This document shows positions 43,932 through 53,048 of a stretch of 64,000 bases of DNA, in pieces. The stretch covers positions 1 through 64,000 of the forward strand of contig JAIRVP010000053.1 in NCBI GenBank assembly GCA_031253835.1, given 5' to 3'. The notes below the pieces were generated by a model. It made no database searches. It was not told the origin of the DNA and was given only the letters and a program-made list of their open reading frames with translations. Positions within the stretch are counted from its first letter, which is position 1, and each line of letters starts with the position of its first letter. Both the position numbers and the translations under genes were made by a program. The DNA comes from Burkholderia sp. (GTDB lineage: Bacteria > Pseudomonadota > Gammaproteobacteria > Burkholderiales > Burkholderiaceae).

Positions 43932-46784
43932 TCACTTGACTTCGGCCAGTGCCTTCCCAAAATCTTCCACCTGCTTCTTGACGTCTCGGTCCACGTATTT
44001 GTCCACGTCGTGCTCGAACAATCGCAATTCCGTCTCTCGCCCCGTACCGAAAGCGCTTCGCGTGCACCATGCCTCGAGTGCATTCGGCGTAAAGTACCAA
44101 ATCATTCCTTGCACGACGAGCAGCGCGACCGTCGCCTCCCAGCCCAACAACATGCCCACGCCACGCAGCGCTGCAAATGCTGCGGCGCGCGTCGCCATGC
44201 CATCGACAAAGCCGACAACGACCCGCGTTCCGTAGCGACTGGCCACCCGTCTCAGCAGGAGTCCGGACTTTCCGACTGCACTGATAAAGGTTGCTACGCC
44301 GGCCACTGCGCCGGTCACCGCCTTGGCCGAGATCATGATCGCAACAGTGTACTGTTGCTTCGACCATGTGTTGATCGCCGTGACGCCATCCATCCACGCG
44401 CCAATAGATGCACCGGCCGCTCCCAATCCTCCGCCAGCCAGCTTCCATGCCTGCGATCTCGTCGATTTTTGCAGCGTCGCAAAGAACGGCGTCATACTGA
44501 TATCGATGATCGCCGAGCACAGCGACAGCCCCGAGCTGATCAGGTTGAGCGTGGTGTTTTCGTCGTGCGGCATCACCATCAGCTTGTAGAAATTCACCGA
44601 CTCGAGAAGACCGGTGACCACGGTCACGCGTGCCGAGCGTAGTTGCGCGTTGCCCTCCTCGGTCAGCTTGAGCTGGTTCCATGCCTCGGACAGCGCGCGG
44701 GACCGCGACGCCTTGCCCATGCCGCCCAACGCTTCTTCGCCCTGGATAAACCCGTGCGCGACGCGCATCGTGCTCAGGACCTCCTTGCGGCTCAATCCTT
44801 CCAGTTCGGCCTGCTTCCTGACGAGATTGAGCGTGTCGACATCGCTGATGCCGGCACGCTGCAGGAAAATGGTCTGGATGATCTTTTCCCCGACGAAGTC
44901 CGCTCCCTTGTTAACGCGAAACTTCTTGAATATCGAATCTCCCGCGGTCATCGCAATCTGATCGATCTCGAGTTTCCGGATCATCCTGCCGACCGGCGTG
45001 ATGTTCTTCGGGTCCTTTTCCACGGCGAGATCGGCCAGCTTCTTGTAATAGCCGACCACCGTGTTGATGCTCGCGGCGACCGACGCGATCTTGTCCACAT
45101 TGCCCTGCAGCGGTGTTTCCTTGTTGCTTTGCGCGCTCTGCAGCGCCTGCGTCAACTGCACGCGCCCATCCTTCTGGTTCATCGCAACCGCGCGCCAGAC
45201 GATGCTTTCGATCTTCGTCGCATCGACCAGTGCGACGAGCGAATCGACGAGGTGTCGTCCCTTCGGCGACGAATTCAGACCGAAGATCGCCGTACCCACG
45301 GCGACCTCGTACGCGATGCCGTCCAGGAACTCCGAATCGTGACAGTCGTCGAGCGTCGCCAGCCACAGCTTCGCCTTCAGCCAGTGACCCACGTCGTCCG
45401 TTCGCGCCTCCTGCAGCGCCTGCACCTTGTCCTGAATTTCGGAGTACTTCTTGCGGAACGCCTCGATGTCCGCGCGTTTGAGCTTGTCCTCGTAACGCGG
45501 CCACGCGTCGTTATGCGCATCCTTCAGCCGCTTCTGCTTCGTCCGGTTGATTTCGGCGATCGTCGCATCGGTTTTCTGGCGCCACGCCAGGCGCTCGGCG
45601 TCCGAGCGGAACGACTGAACCTGCGCCACATACGGGCCGCCCAGTCCGTTCTTCGACAGATAGTCGTAGTCGTCCGCGGTCTGCAGCGCACGTGTGCGCT
45701 CGCGGCCTTCGGGCAGCGTGGCCGCCCGTTTGCGCAGCGCCGCCGCACTGTCCTTCAGCCCGGCGGTCGTCGCCTGTCCGGTCTCGGACTGGAAACGCGA
45801 CTCGCTGTCGACCGCACCTTTCTCGAGCGTCTCCTTGGCCGTATCGATATCGCGTAGCGCCGTAATCTGAAGCGCGCGCTCGACGACATACCGGTCGAGC
45901 CACGACACGGCATCGTTGCGAAATCCGTTGAGTTCGTGCGCAATGCCAAGCGCATCCCACAGCGCGAGCATCATCGGCTGACAGGGTGTGCCGTCCGACA
46001 CCGAGCTCGCCTGCGCAACCTCGACGAGCTGCGCCGATGCCGCCTTGTTCCAGATGCCCTGACGCACCGCCCAGGCATAACGGGTCGTACACAGGTTCAG
46101 CACGTTGTCGCGACAGGCACCGGTCGCCCCGCGGCTGATCTCCGGGCGGAAATCGTACGGCAGGCCACTGACCTCGAGCGGTGTTTCCCCGACGTTTCCC
46201 GCGTATTCGATCACGTGCTGCAGGTTCGCCGCGTTCAGCGGCGCGACATGCGGCCCGGGCTTCGGGCCGGCGACCCACGTCGCCGGGTCGATCGCCTGCA
46301 TGCGATTCTGGCGCAAGGCTGCCGCCTCCCGACTGTCGGCACCGTAGCGCTTGATGGTGGCGTCGCTCCATGGCCGCTCGCTGAACGCGATCCACACCTT
46401 GCCGCAATCCTTCGGTTTCTCGATGACCACGTATTGCACGCGCAGCGCATTGTGCCCCGTGCGCGAACAGGCTTTCGGCGCCTCGGCGCTTCTCGCGGCG
46501 GCCGGATCGAGCATTTTCGTGAGCGTGCCATCGGCCGCGCAGGCGTAGACCTCCCAATAGAATTTTCCGCGCGGGCCGCGCTCGTAAAGAAAGTAGACGA
46601 ATCCTTCTCGCAACTGGCGAAGCGCGTACTTGCTCTCGGTCAGCGGCACGTCCTTGATGCCGGCGCCGCTGAACGGCCCCAACGCCGGCGCGGCAAATGC
46701 CTTCGGTACGACAGCGTATCGAGGCATGTACACCGCCAGGCCCTGAAGCTTGCAGACAGCACAACGATCGTCGGTTCCCGCCAT
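43932..46784 (-). CDS. VasX-like T6SS effector (pore-forming toxin)
   Basis: A 950-residue toxin. The N-terminal VasX region includes CAVCKLQGLAVYMPRYAVVP, ESKYALRQLREGFVYFLYER and a long helical middle. The last 200 residues contain several hydrophobic segments: LNLISSGLSLCSAIIDISMT, LAGGGLGAAGASIGAWMDGV, ISAKAVTGAVAGVATFISAV and LLGWEATVALLVVQGMIWYF. This matches VasX, which is delivered by VgrG and dissipates the target membrane potential. It is preceded by its DUF4123 adaptor gene and vgrG and followed by a membrane immunity candidate. ATG at 46784 has AAGGAAAGAAC ahead; a 16-residue upstream extension is unlikely. Confidence 0.85.
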   Translation of the reverse strand: MAGTDDRCAVCKLQGLAVYMPRYAVVPKAFAAPALGPFSGAGIKDVPLTESKYALRQLREGFVYFLYERGPRGKFYWEVYACAADGTLTKMLDPAAARSAEAPKACSRTGHNALRVQYVVIEKPKDCGKVWIAFSERPWSDATIKRYGADSREAAALRQNRMQAIDPATWVAGPKPGPHVAPLNAANLQHVIEYAGNVGETPLEVSGLPYDFRPEISRGATGACRDNVLNLCTTRYAWAVRQGIWNKAASAQLVEVAQASSVSDGTPCQPMMLALWDALGIAHELNGFRNDAVSWLDRYVVERALQITALRDIDTAKETLEKGAVDSESRFQSETGQATTAGLKDSAAALRKRAATLPEGRERTRALQTADDYDYLSKNGLGGPYVAQVQSFRSDAERLAWRQKTDATIAEINRTKQKRLKDAHNDAWPRYEDKLKRADIEAFRKKYSEIQDKVQALQEARTDDVGHWLKAKLWLATLDDCHDSEFLDGIAYEVAVGTAIFGLNSSPKGRHLVDSLVALVDATKIESIVWRAVAMNQKDGRVQLTQALQSAQSNKETPLQGNVDKIASVAASINTVVGYYKKLADLAVEKDPKNITPVGRMIRKLEIDQIAMTAGDSIFKKFRVNKGADFVGEKIIQTIFLQRAGISDVDTLNLVRKQAELEGLSRKEVLSTMRVAHGFIQGEEALGGMGKASRSRALSEAWNQLKLTEEGNAQLRSARVTVVTGLLESVNFYKLMVMPHDENTTLNLISSGLSLCSAIIDISMTPFFATLQKSTRSQAWKLAGGGLGAAGASIGAWMDGVTAINTWSKQQYTVAIMISAKAVTGAVAGVATFISAVGKSGLLLRRVASRYGTRVVVGFVDGMATRAAAFAALRGVGMLLGWEATVALLVVQGMIWYFTPNALEAWCTRSAFGTGRETELRLFEHDVDKYVDRDVKKQVEDFGKALAEVK

Positions 46785-46797
46785 GTTCTTTCCTTGC

Positions 46798-47805
46798 TTA
46801 TTGATTTGTGCGCCCGTTCGGCCGCGCTTCACGAAGCTCCGCCCAGTCGGCTTCGGTCAGATCCGCGACGGCCAGGCTGTAATACGTGTCCGCCGGCCGG
46901 TTGTGCAGCACGCGCTGGACGATCGGGTGCAGATCGAAATCCGCGCCGGATTCCAGCGCATGCGCCGCAAATAGTTCGAGATCCTCCGGATCGCTCAATC
47001 CGTACGCACGTGCGCGCGCCAGCATCTCGGGAAGCTTCGCGAAATCGCCCGGCTGTACGGCGTGCCCGCCTGCGCGCATGCGTGCCCATGCCCGATTGAT
47101 CGGGCGCACGTCGAACAACGCCGTCCATTGACGGTCGTCGAAATGCGGGAACGGTGCCCGCTCATCGTCGGCACGTCCTCCGTCCGGTACGCCGTAATCG
47201 ATCCACTCGCCCCAGCGCCCCAGCGTGCGCCACAGCGCAACCGGCCCCAGCAGAAACCGTCGCTGCGCCTCGTCGCAGACTTGCCATATGCCTTCGAATG
47301 CAGCCGGATCGCCAAGCGCGAGCAATCGCTGTCCCTGACCGTCCGCGCGTTGCTGTACGAAGACGTCCGACAGATGCCGAACGATCGAGTCCGTGCGCTC
47401 CGCGGTGAACAGGAAAGCACCGATGCGATGCCCGCGCCCTTCACCAAGCGCATTCGGCGACCAGTCGTCCACCGCCCGTTCGAGCGCATGCCGGCACATC
47501 CCGGCCGCCGTCGGGTGGTCGAGGTCGAGTTCGACGACAGACGGCCAGTAGTCGGGCGACAACCGCTCGGGACAGATCGGCACCTCGAGGACCGACTCGC
47601 CGATCGTCTTCAGCGTATCGAGTTCGTCCTGCCGGAACGGATGCAATATCGCCGGCCCTGTCAGCAACAGGCAATGCGACAGGCCGAGCGCGGCGCACTG
47701 CTCCTGCAACTGCTCGACCGTCGCGGACGGTCGCGCGTGTTCCGACGTCGCGCTCCCCGGCCCGGTTGCATTGTGCTGCTTGTCGTATCCGCTATCGGTC
47801 CGCAT
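46798..47805 (-). CDS. DUF4123 T6SS adaptor/chaperone (Tap/TEC, VasW-like)
   Basis: A 335-residue DUF4123 protein, the adaptor class that loads effectors onto VgrG. Family features include an N-terminal LLLTGPAILHPFRQDELDTL region with acidic CPERLSPDYWPSVVELDLDH, the central FLFTAERTDSIVRHLSDVFV and LLGPVALWRTLGRWGEWID near the middle. The ATG overlaps the vgrG stop by one base (TAATG) and the VasX-like gene begins 13 bases after its end, so the three are translationally linked. This is the same order as vgrG-2/vasW/vasX in V. cholerae. Confidence 0.88.
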   Translation of the reverse strand: MRTDSGYDKQHNATGPGSATSEHARPSATVEQLQEQCAALGLSHCLLLTGPAILHPFRQDELDTLKTIGESVLEVPICPERLSPDYWPSVVELDLDHPTAAGMCRHALERAVDDWSPNALGEGRGHRIGAFLFTAERTDSIVRHLSDVFVQQRADGQGQRLLALGDPAAFEGIWQVCDEAQRRFLLGPVALWRTLGRWGEWIDYGVPDGGRADDERAPFPHFDDRQWTALFDVRPINRAWARMRAGGHAVQPGDFAKLPEMLARARAYGLSDPEDLELFAAHALESGADFDLHPIVQRVLHNRPADTYYSLAVADLTEADWAELREARPNGRTNQ

Positions 47806-50582
47806 TACAAATCCGCACAGGCCGCGCTCGACGCGATCATGTCGCCCATCGTCTGCGGACAATCCTTCGCCTGACTTCGCGCCAGCATCGCGTCTCCCGA
47901 CGCGCTCTGCGGCCCCGTCAACACATGACTGCTCGCCTTGAACTCGACTTTGCCGGGTCCGCCGACAACGATGTTGCCGCCTTCCATCTTGAGAAAGGCA
48001 TCGGCTGCCGTCAGCAGCAGACGTTGCTTCGCCTGCAGCGTCGCACCGGCATCGACACTGGCAAGCGTGACCGCGCGCTGCGCGGTGGCGGCCAACGTAC
48101 CGCCGCTCTGCGCCTGCAGACTCACCGCGCCCGACGCGGCATGCAACGCAATGCCCCTGCCGTCGACCGTTCGCCCGCTACCCTCGTTGCCCTGCGTATA
48201 GAGCGACATGCCGTGATTCGCGATCACGCTCGTCTTGCCTTCTGCCGTCACCTGCAAGTCCTGTCCGGCACTGAGCACCGTCTCCTTGCCCGACACCCAG
48301 ACATGACTCCTCGCGGAAACGGCCGCAATGCCGTCAACGCCGTGCGCGACGAGGTGCGGGTGACTCCACGCGACGGCACTGCCGCCGCCCCCACCGACGC
48401 CGTTGGTCGCCACGCCACCGCTTCGGGTCGCCTCGAGCGCGTCGCGGCTCTGCTTCAACCCGGCGACCGCCGGCAACTGGTCCGGCGGCAATTCCTGTCC
48501 CGACGCGCCGACACCTGCCCCCTGGCTCTGTGCCGCTTCGACGAGATCGCGCACGCGCTGCATTCCCTCGGCCAGATCCAGGCCCGGCGCACGCGCGTCC
48601 ATCTGATTCGCGCCGGTCGCCGTCGTGATCAGCAGACCCGCGCCACCACGCAGCGCACCCGCGGCCTCGGTAGCGAGCTCGACCCCGTAGCCGCGATCGG
48701 CGATACGCCGGTTGTCCTGCTGGTGCTTGATGTGGCCAAGAGTCAGCCCGCTGCTCCGGTCGGTCGTGTACAGGTGCGCTCTCGACTGGCCCGCCGTATC
48801 GTCCAGCAGGAACTGTCGATAGCCGCCGGTACCGGTCTGGCTCTGCCCGAGGTCCTGCGTCTTGAAACCCGTCAGTGCCGCAGGATGGTCATTGCCGGCG
48901 AACCACGCCGCGGCATTGCCCGTGCTTCGGCTCGGCCCGCCGACCCGTGCGTTGTGCTGCGCGTCGACCTTGCCCTGTCCGTTATAAAGCGCGGCCACGG
49001 CGACCGGACGATCGGGCTGCCCCTCCAGAAGCTCCGTCCACACCTCCTGACCGACGCGAGGAATCGTCACGCCGCCCCAGTTCGCCCCGCCCACCGGTGT
49101 CACCACGCGCGTCCACGTGCCGGCCCCTCGATTCGCCGGCGCGTTCGCCGCGTGCGGATGCGCCTCCCGGCTCGCGGCATTCTCGCCGCGCTGTGCGTGG
49201 TGCTGGATGCGAATCCGGTGGTCCCGTTCCGTATGGACAGGGTCGCCGCTGCCGACCACGATCGCGCTTTGCGCGCCCTGTGCGATCGCGACCGCATGTG
49301 AGCGGCCACCATGGCCATGCTCAAGCAGCGGTCGGTAAGTACGGTCCGCCGGAATGGCAAGAAAGCCGTTCCGGTACACCGCGTCATCTCCCGTCGACAT
49401 GTCCTCTCCGGACACGCCGCCGTGCCGCGCCGAATCAAGGTCGCCGTCGTCGGTGTCGCGCATCACGGGGATGCGGCCCAACTGCACCTCGATCGCGCTG
49501 CGAATCTCGGCGGCCACATTGGCGCGGGCATGGTGCCGCACACGCAGGCAAATGAACGCATCGGAAGCGCCGAGCGTCGGATGGTCGCCGACAGAGAATC
49601 GAAGCCCCGGCCTCAAGTCGCGCCGCGTACCGTCACCCTCGCCCGTCGCGGCGTCGACACGCTGGGCGTCAAGTTGCTGCTGGCTACGCCGGTCGCCCAC
49701 CGCGGCGGTCTGGTACGCGTAAGGCCCGGCAACGTCGCGATCCTCGCCAGGCACCACGGCACCGCCCGCATGCGCCGCCGCGGGACGTGCAGACAGGGTC
49801 CGGTAATCCCAGCTGGCACGCGAGACGCGGCCAATGCGCCAACGCCTCGCCAGCGCGAAATGGCGAATGGCGCCGGCCGGGTCGCTCTCGCCAGCCTGGT
49901 GAAACGGCACACGCTCCGGTTCGCGCGGAAGCATGCGATCGTTGGAGTCGGCCAGCACGAGCGTGTGGCTGCCGAGATTCGTTGCCCCCGCATCGCTCGT
50001 GTGTTCGAACCAGTAGTAAAGCCCCTCTTCCGCCCATAGCCGCGACAGAAAATCGAAATCGGACTCGCCGGCCTGCACGGTCAGGCTGCGCCGCGGGTAT
50101 CGCTCGCGATCGGCCAGCTCCCATCGCCACGCCGGCACGACCGCGCCGCGTGTGTAATAGCCGAAAACCTGCTCGCTGATGTCGATGACGCTGGCGTCGT
50201 TGAAGTTGTAGCTGTCGACACGTTGCCGCAGCATCGCGAGCCAGGGCTCGAGCACGAGACGAATGCGCGCCAGGCCGGCGTTGTAACCCACCAGTTCGGC
50301 CGCGGCGACGTGTGCATGGAACGGGCGCCGCTGGCTGCCGCCCTCTGCGGTCAGCCACTCGACGAGCACGGGGCCGCCGACCAGCCGCGCGATCGGCAAG
50401 GCAGGATTGTCGGAAAGTGCCGTGATCTCGAAGCGGAAACCGCCGCCGTCGATCGCCTCCCAACCGTCGAGACGCTCGGCCGCCAGGGCATCCTTGCCGA
50501 GCGGCGTCGTCAGTTGCAGGAAACGTTCATGCTGCGTCCAGCCGCCAAGCAGCGCCTGCAGGATGTCCTTGTTCGTTGCCAT
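47805..50582 (-). CDS. vgrG: VgrG spike protein 1 (with DUF2345)
   Basis: A 925-residue T6SS spike. The gp27-like base covers about residues 20-390, with DASVIDISEQVFGYYTRGA and YPRRSLTVQAGESDFDFLSR typical. The gp5 OB-fold region near 440-560 includes QSAIVVGSGDPVHTERDHR, WGGVTIPRVGQEVWTELLEG and VAALYNGQG. A DUF2345 beta-needle occupies roughly 680-880 (KTSVIANHGMSLYTQ, LKMEGGNIVVGGPGKVEFKA). The C-terminal tail after this is short, with two cysteines. It feeds the DUF4123-VasX module directly downstream. Confidence 0.93.
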   Translation of the reverse strand: MATNKDILQALLGGWTQHERFLQLTTPLGKDALAAERLDGWEAIDGGGFRFEITALSDNPALPIARLVGGPVLVEWLTAEGGSQRRPFHAHVAAAELVGYNAGLARIRLVLEPWLAMLRQRVDSYNFNDASVIDISEQVFGYYTRGAVVPAWRWELADRERYPRRSLTVQAGESDFDFLSRLWAEEGLYYWFEHTSDAGATNLGSHTLVLADSNDRMLPREPERVPFHQAGESDPAGAIRHFALARRWRIGRVSRASWDYRTLSARPAAAHAGGAVVPGEDRDVAGPYAYQTAAVGDRRSQQQLDAQRVDAATGEGDGTRRDLRPGLRFSVGDHPTLGASDAFICLRVRHHARANVAAEIRSAIEVQLGRIPVMRDTDDGDLDSARHGGVSGEDMSTGDDAVYRNGFLAIPADRTYRPLLEHGHGGRSHAVAIAQGAQSAIVVGSGDPVHTERDHRIRIQHHAQRGENAASREAHPHAANAPANRGAGTWTRVVTPVGGANWGGVTIPRVGQEVWTELLEGQPDRPVAVAALYNGQGKVDAQHNARVGGPSRSTGNAAAWFAGNDHPAALTGFKTQDLGQSQTGTGGYRQFLLDDTAGQSRAHLYTTDRSSGLTLGHIKHQQDNRRIADRGYGVELATEAAGALRGGAGLLITTATGANQMDARAPGLDLAEGMQRVRDLVEAAQSQGAGVGASGQELPPDQLPAVAGLKQSRDALEATRSGGVATNGVGGGGGSAVAWSHPHLVAHGVDGIAAVSARSHVWVSGKETVLSAGQDLQVTAEGKTSVIANHGMSLYTQGNEGSGRTVDGRGIALHAASGAVSLQAQSGGTLAATAQRAVTLASVDAGATLQAKQRLLLTAADAFLKMEGGNIVVGGPGKVEFKASSHVLTGPQSASGDAMLARSQAKDCPQTMGDMIASSAACADL

Positions 50583-50683
50583 CTTTTCTGCACCTTGAGG
50601 TTAGCCGTCGCGTCGAAAGCCGTGTCGACGTGCATCACGCACGCTGCAATCACGCGAGAAGCCGCGACGCTGTCTTCCGTTCG

Positions 50684-51667
50684 TTACTGTCCGTCCAGGT
50701 TCAGCTTCCTGAAGATCTGCGACCATGGCGATCGCTCGTCCATCGCGACATGCAGCGCCGACGTACGCTGACGCAGCGCGCGCACCGCATTCACCGCCGC
50801 GGTCACCGCGTCGCGATCGCGACGATCGAACACCGACACGGCGAACGCACCGTAGGCAACGGCCAGCAGCCGGTTCGCGTCCGTCGTCCCGCCGATCGTC
50901 GACTTCAATACTTCGAGGAGCCGCGCACGGTCCTTCTCTTGCGACGCCGCAAGGGTCAGATATGCAATGATCGACAGCTTGTTGACGTCGGTCGTCTTCA
51001 GCGCCGTTTCAGCGTGCTTGGCGACGAAGTCCGGGTCGGACACGCGCAGCAGCGCCCGATATGCCAGAATCGACGACACATCGTTGCCGGACGACAGCAG
51101 CCGGTCGACCGTATCGAGCGCCGCTCGGCCGCCGCTGATCTTCGCGAGTTCCGTTTCGAGTTGCGGCGCCGACTTGATTGCATCCGCAACGTCCTGCTGC
51201 CATGCGGGAAAGATCATCCGCGTGGCGACGAATCGCGCGTCATCCGGCGCCGACGCGTCCCATTGGAAAACGACCGTGCCGCCGGAAATGAATGGCGAGT
51301 AAAAATCGTCCGGCGACAGACTGCGCATGCGTACGCGTTGCGGCTGAATCCACGCGTAGTCGCGTCCGGCGGGCACCGACGCGTCCGCCTTGGCAACGGC
51401 CCGCCACACGCCTTTCATCTGAACCACCGCCCCCGCCTCTTCGGGCTGTACGAAGGTTTTGTCGCCGACCTGAACCATCACGCCAGGCGATACGAGACCG
51501 CCGCTGCCTTTCTTCGGACTCATCTCCGCCACGGCCCAGCTCGGCGCCCGGTTCGCCGTGTAGTAATCGGACAGATTCAGCGTCGCCGTATCGTGCACCG
51601 TACGCGCCTGCGCGATCAGCGCGAAGTCCGCCTTGAAGTCGAAGGGGTTTGCATCAACCGGCATCAT
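50684..51667 (-). CDS. unknown T6SS cargo-module protein, 327 residues
   Basis: I do not recognise the family. The first 160 residues are beta-rich with LNLSDYYTANRAPSWAVAEM, VSPGVMVQVGDKTFVQPEEA and WIQPQRVRMRSLSPDDFYSP. The rest is helical repeat-like: VDRLLSSGNDVSSILAYRAL, LSIIAYLTLAASQEKDRARL and ANRLLAVAYGAFAVSVFDRR. No signal peptide or transmembrane helix, hence probably cytoplasmic. GGAGGG precedes the tandem ATGATG. It follows the 406-residue protein by 156 bases and precedes vgrG1. A cytoplasmic immunity or loading factor is possible. Confidence 0.7.
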   Translation of the reverse strand: MMPVDANPFDFKADFALIAQARTVHDTATLNLSDYYTANRAPSWAVAEMSPKKGSGGLVSPGVMVQVGDKTFVQPEEAGAVVQMKGVWRAVAKADASVPAGRDYAWIQPQRVRMRSLSPDDFYSPFISGGTVVFQWDASAPDDARFVATRMIFPAWQQDVADAIKSAPQLETELAKISGGRAALDTVDRLLSSGNDVSSILAYRALLRVSDPDFVAKHAETALKTTDVNKLSIIAYLTLAASQEKDRARLLEVLKSTIGGTTDANRLLAVAYGAFAVSVFDRRDRDAVTAAVNAVRALRQRTSALHVAMDERSPWSQIFRKLNLDGQ

Positions 51668-51823
51668 TGCGCCCTCCAGGCAGATCTGGATGAAACATCA
51701 GTCATTTCCGACCCCGGAGACAACCACAACCAATCATTGGCCACCATCTTCCTTACCTCGATATCGTGTCAATCCGTACGACTTCCCGGCACGTATACGA
51801 CGCCGTGCCGGACCGCTGCCATG

Positions 51824-53044
51824 CTATTTCCGAAACGTCACCGTCTCGGTGCCGAAGGGTTCCACGTGTCGATTGGCGGCCGCACCGACAATCTCGTTGG
51901 CGATCGGCGACAACACCGGCTGGACGCTGACCGGCGAGTCGCTTGCCTCCGCCGTCGCTCGCTGTCCGGCGCCCTTGTCGGTATCGATTTCCACGGTCCA
52001 GGCCCTCTGTCGCAGCGTGCAAAACGCATTCGTCTCCGTATTGAAGACGACGACCCAACAGAGGAATTTTCCGTGGATCAGCGTCCTGCGCCATTGCGAA
52101 TAGGTGATCTTCCCGACGATCGCGCCGGAAGCCGTTTTTGCAGCAATATCATGGATCTCGTTAACATCGGCTGCAGGCGCGTCGGCGCTCATCGTTGGCC
52201 CACCGCCTTTGCAACCGATTGGCGGTTTGAGTGAGTCGGGGTTTGCCGTCGGGTCCTTCGGCTGGTCATACAGCGGCGCACTGGCCCGCGAAGTGTCGTT
52301 GGCGACGACCGGCAACATGTTGGAAACGCGCGACTGGACAGACGCAATTACGGTAGTGCCGGGCGCAATCCACGGATCCCACGAAATCTCCGGCGAGCCC
52401 CATATCGTCTCGACGCCGGGTCCGACCGTACGATCGTTCTGCATGACCCCGATCTTAAGAACCGAAATTTGCGGTGCAGCGCAATTCACGCCCTCCGGTC
52501 GAATCCGGGCCTGGGCCGAGTGCTTGATCGCATATCCGTCGGGCACCGTTATCGTCTGCCCGTCAAGCCCATAGGCCCCACCGACCGTCAGGTCGATCTT
52601 CGCCTCGTCGAACCAGAACACCGTCAGCTTCTTCTTCGCCAGCACCTTTCCGTCTTCGGTCGCCTCGTGCGCCTCGATGGCAGCGTCGTTCAGCGCCTTG
52701 CTGCCCTGTTCGCCGGAAATCTCGAAGCCGACCCAGGAGCCGTCGCCAGGTACCTCGAGTGATTTCGTCTTGTCAGTCTCGTCCGCGAATCGCAGGCGCC
52801 CATCCGGATTCGTCAGCACGACCTGCACGTTCCCCAAGCCGGGCTTGCGCGTGCGGATCCGGCACGGCACGCGATGGCGGCAGCCCGGACAGTCGCACTT
52901 CACCTGCACGTAGTCGTCGTCGACGCCCGGTGTGTGGTTGACCTGGATCTCGAGCAGATCGCTTTCGACCAGCAATTCCTTGCGTTTCTTGTTATCGACG
53001 GGCGTCGTCGGTGAACGCCCCCCCGTCTTGAAGTCGTCCGGCAC
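51824..53044 (-). CDS. unknown vgrG2-linked protein with a cysteine cluster (putative cargo)
   Basis: A 406-residue protein of unknown family encoded immediately after vgrG2 (GTG four bases beyond its stop, GAGGG eight bases ahead). Residues 50-61 form a compact CDCPGCRHRVPC cluster that could bind zinc. They are followed by beta-rich Ig-like text (VQVVLTNPDGRLRFADE, LTVFWFDEAKIDLTVGGAYG). The C-terminal part contains SQWRRTLIHGKFLCWVVVFN and TLRQRAWTVEIDTDKG. No signal peptide and no membrane helix. Position right behind vgrG makes it the best candidate for the effector or adaptor of this module. Confidence 0.7.
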   Translation of the reverse strand: MPDDFKTGGRSPTTPVDNKKRKELLVESDLLEIQVNHTPGVDDDYVQVKCDCPGCRHRVPCRIRTRKPGLGNVQVVLTNPDGRLRFADETDKTKSLEVPGDGSWVGFEISGEQGSKALNDAAIEAHEATEDGKVLAKKKLTVFWFDEAKIDLTVGGAYGLDGQTITVPDGYAIKHSAQARIRPEGVNCAAPQISVLKIGVMQNDRTVGPGVETIWGSPEISWDPWIAPGTTVIASVQSRVSNMLPVVANDTSRASAPLYDQPKDPTANPDSLKPPIGCKGGGPTMSADAPAADVNEIHDIAAKTASGAIVGKITYSQWRRTLIHGKFLCWVVVFNTETNAFCTLRQRAWTVEIDTDKGAGQRATAEASDSPVSVQPVLSPIANEIVGAAANRHVEPFGTETVTFRK

Positions 53045-53048
53045 GCTG

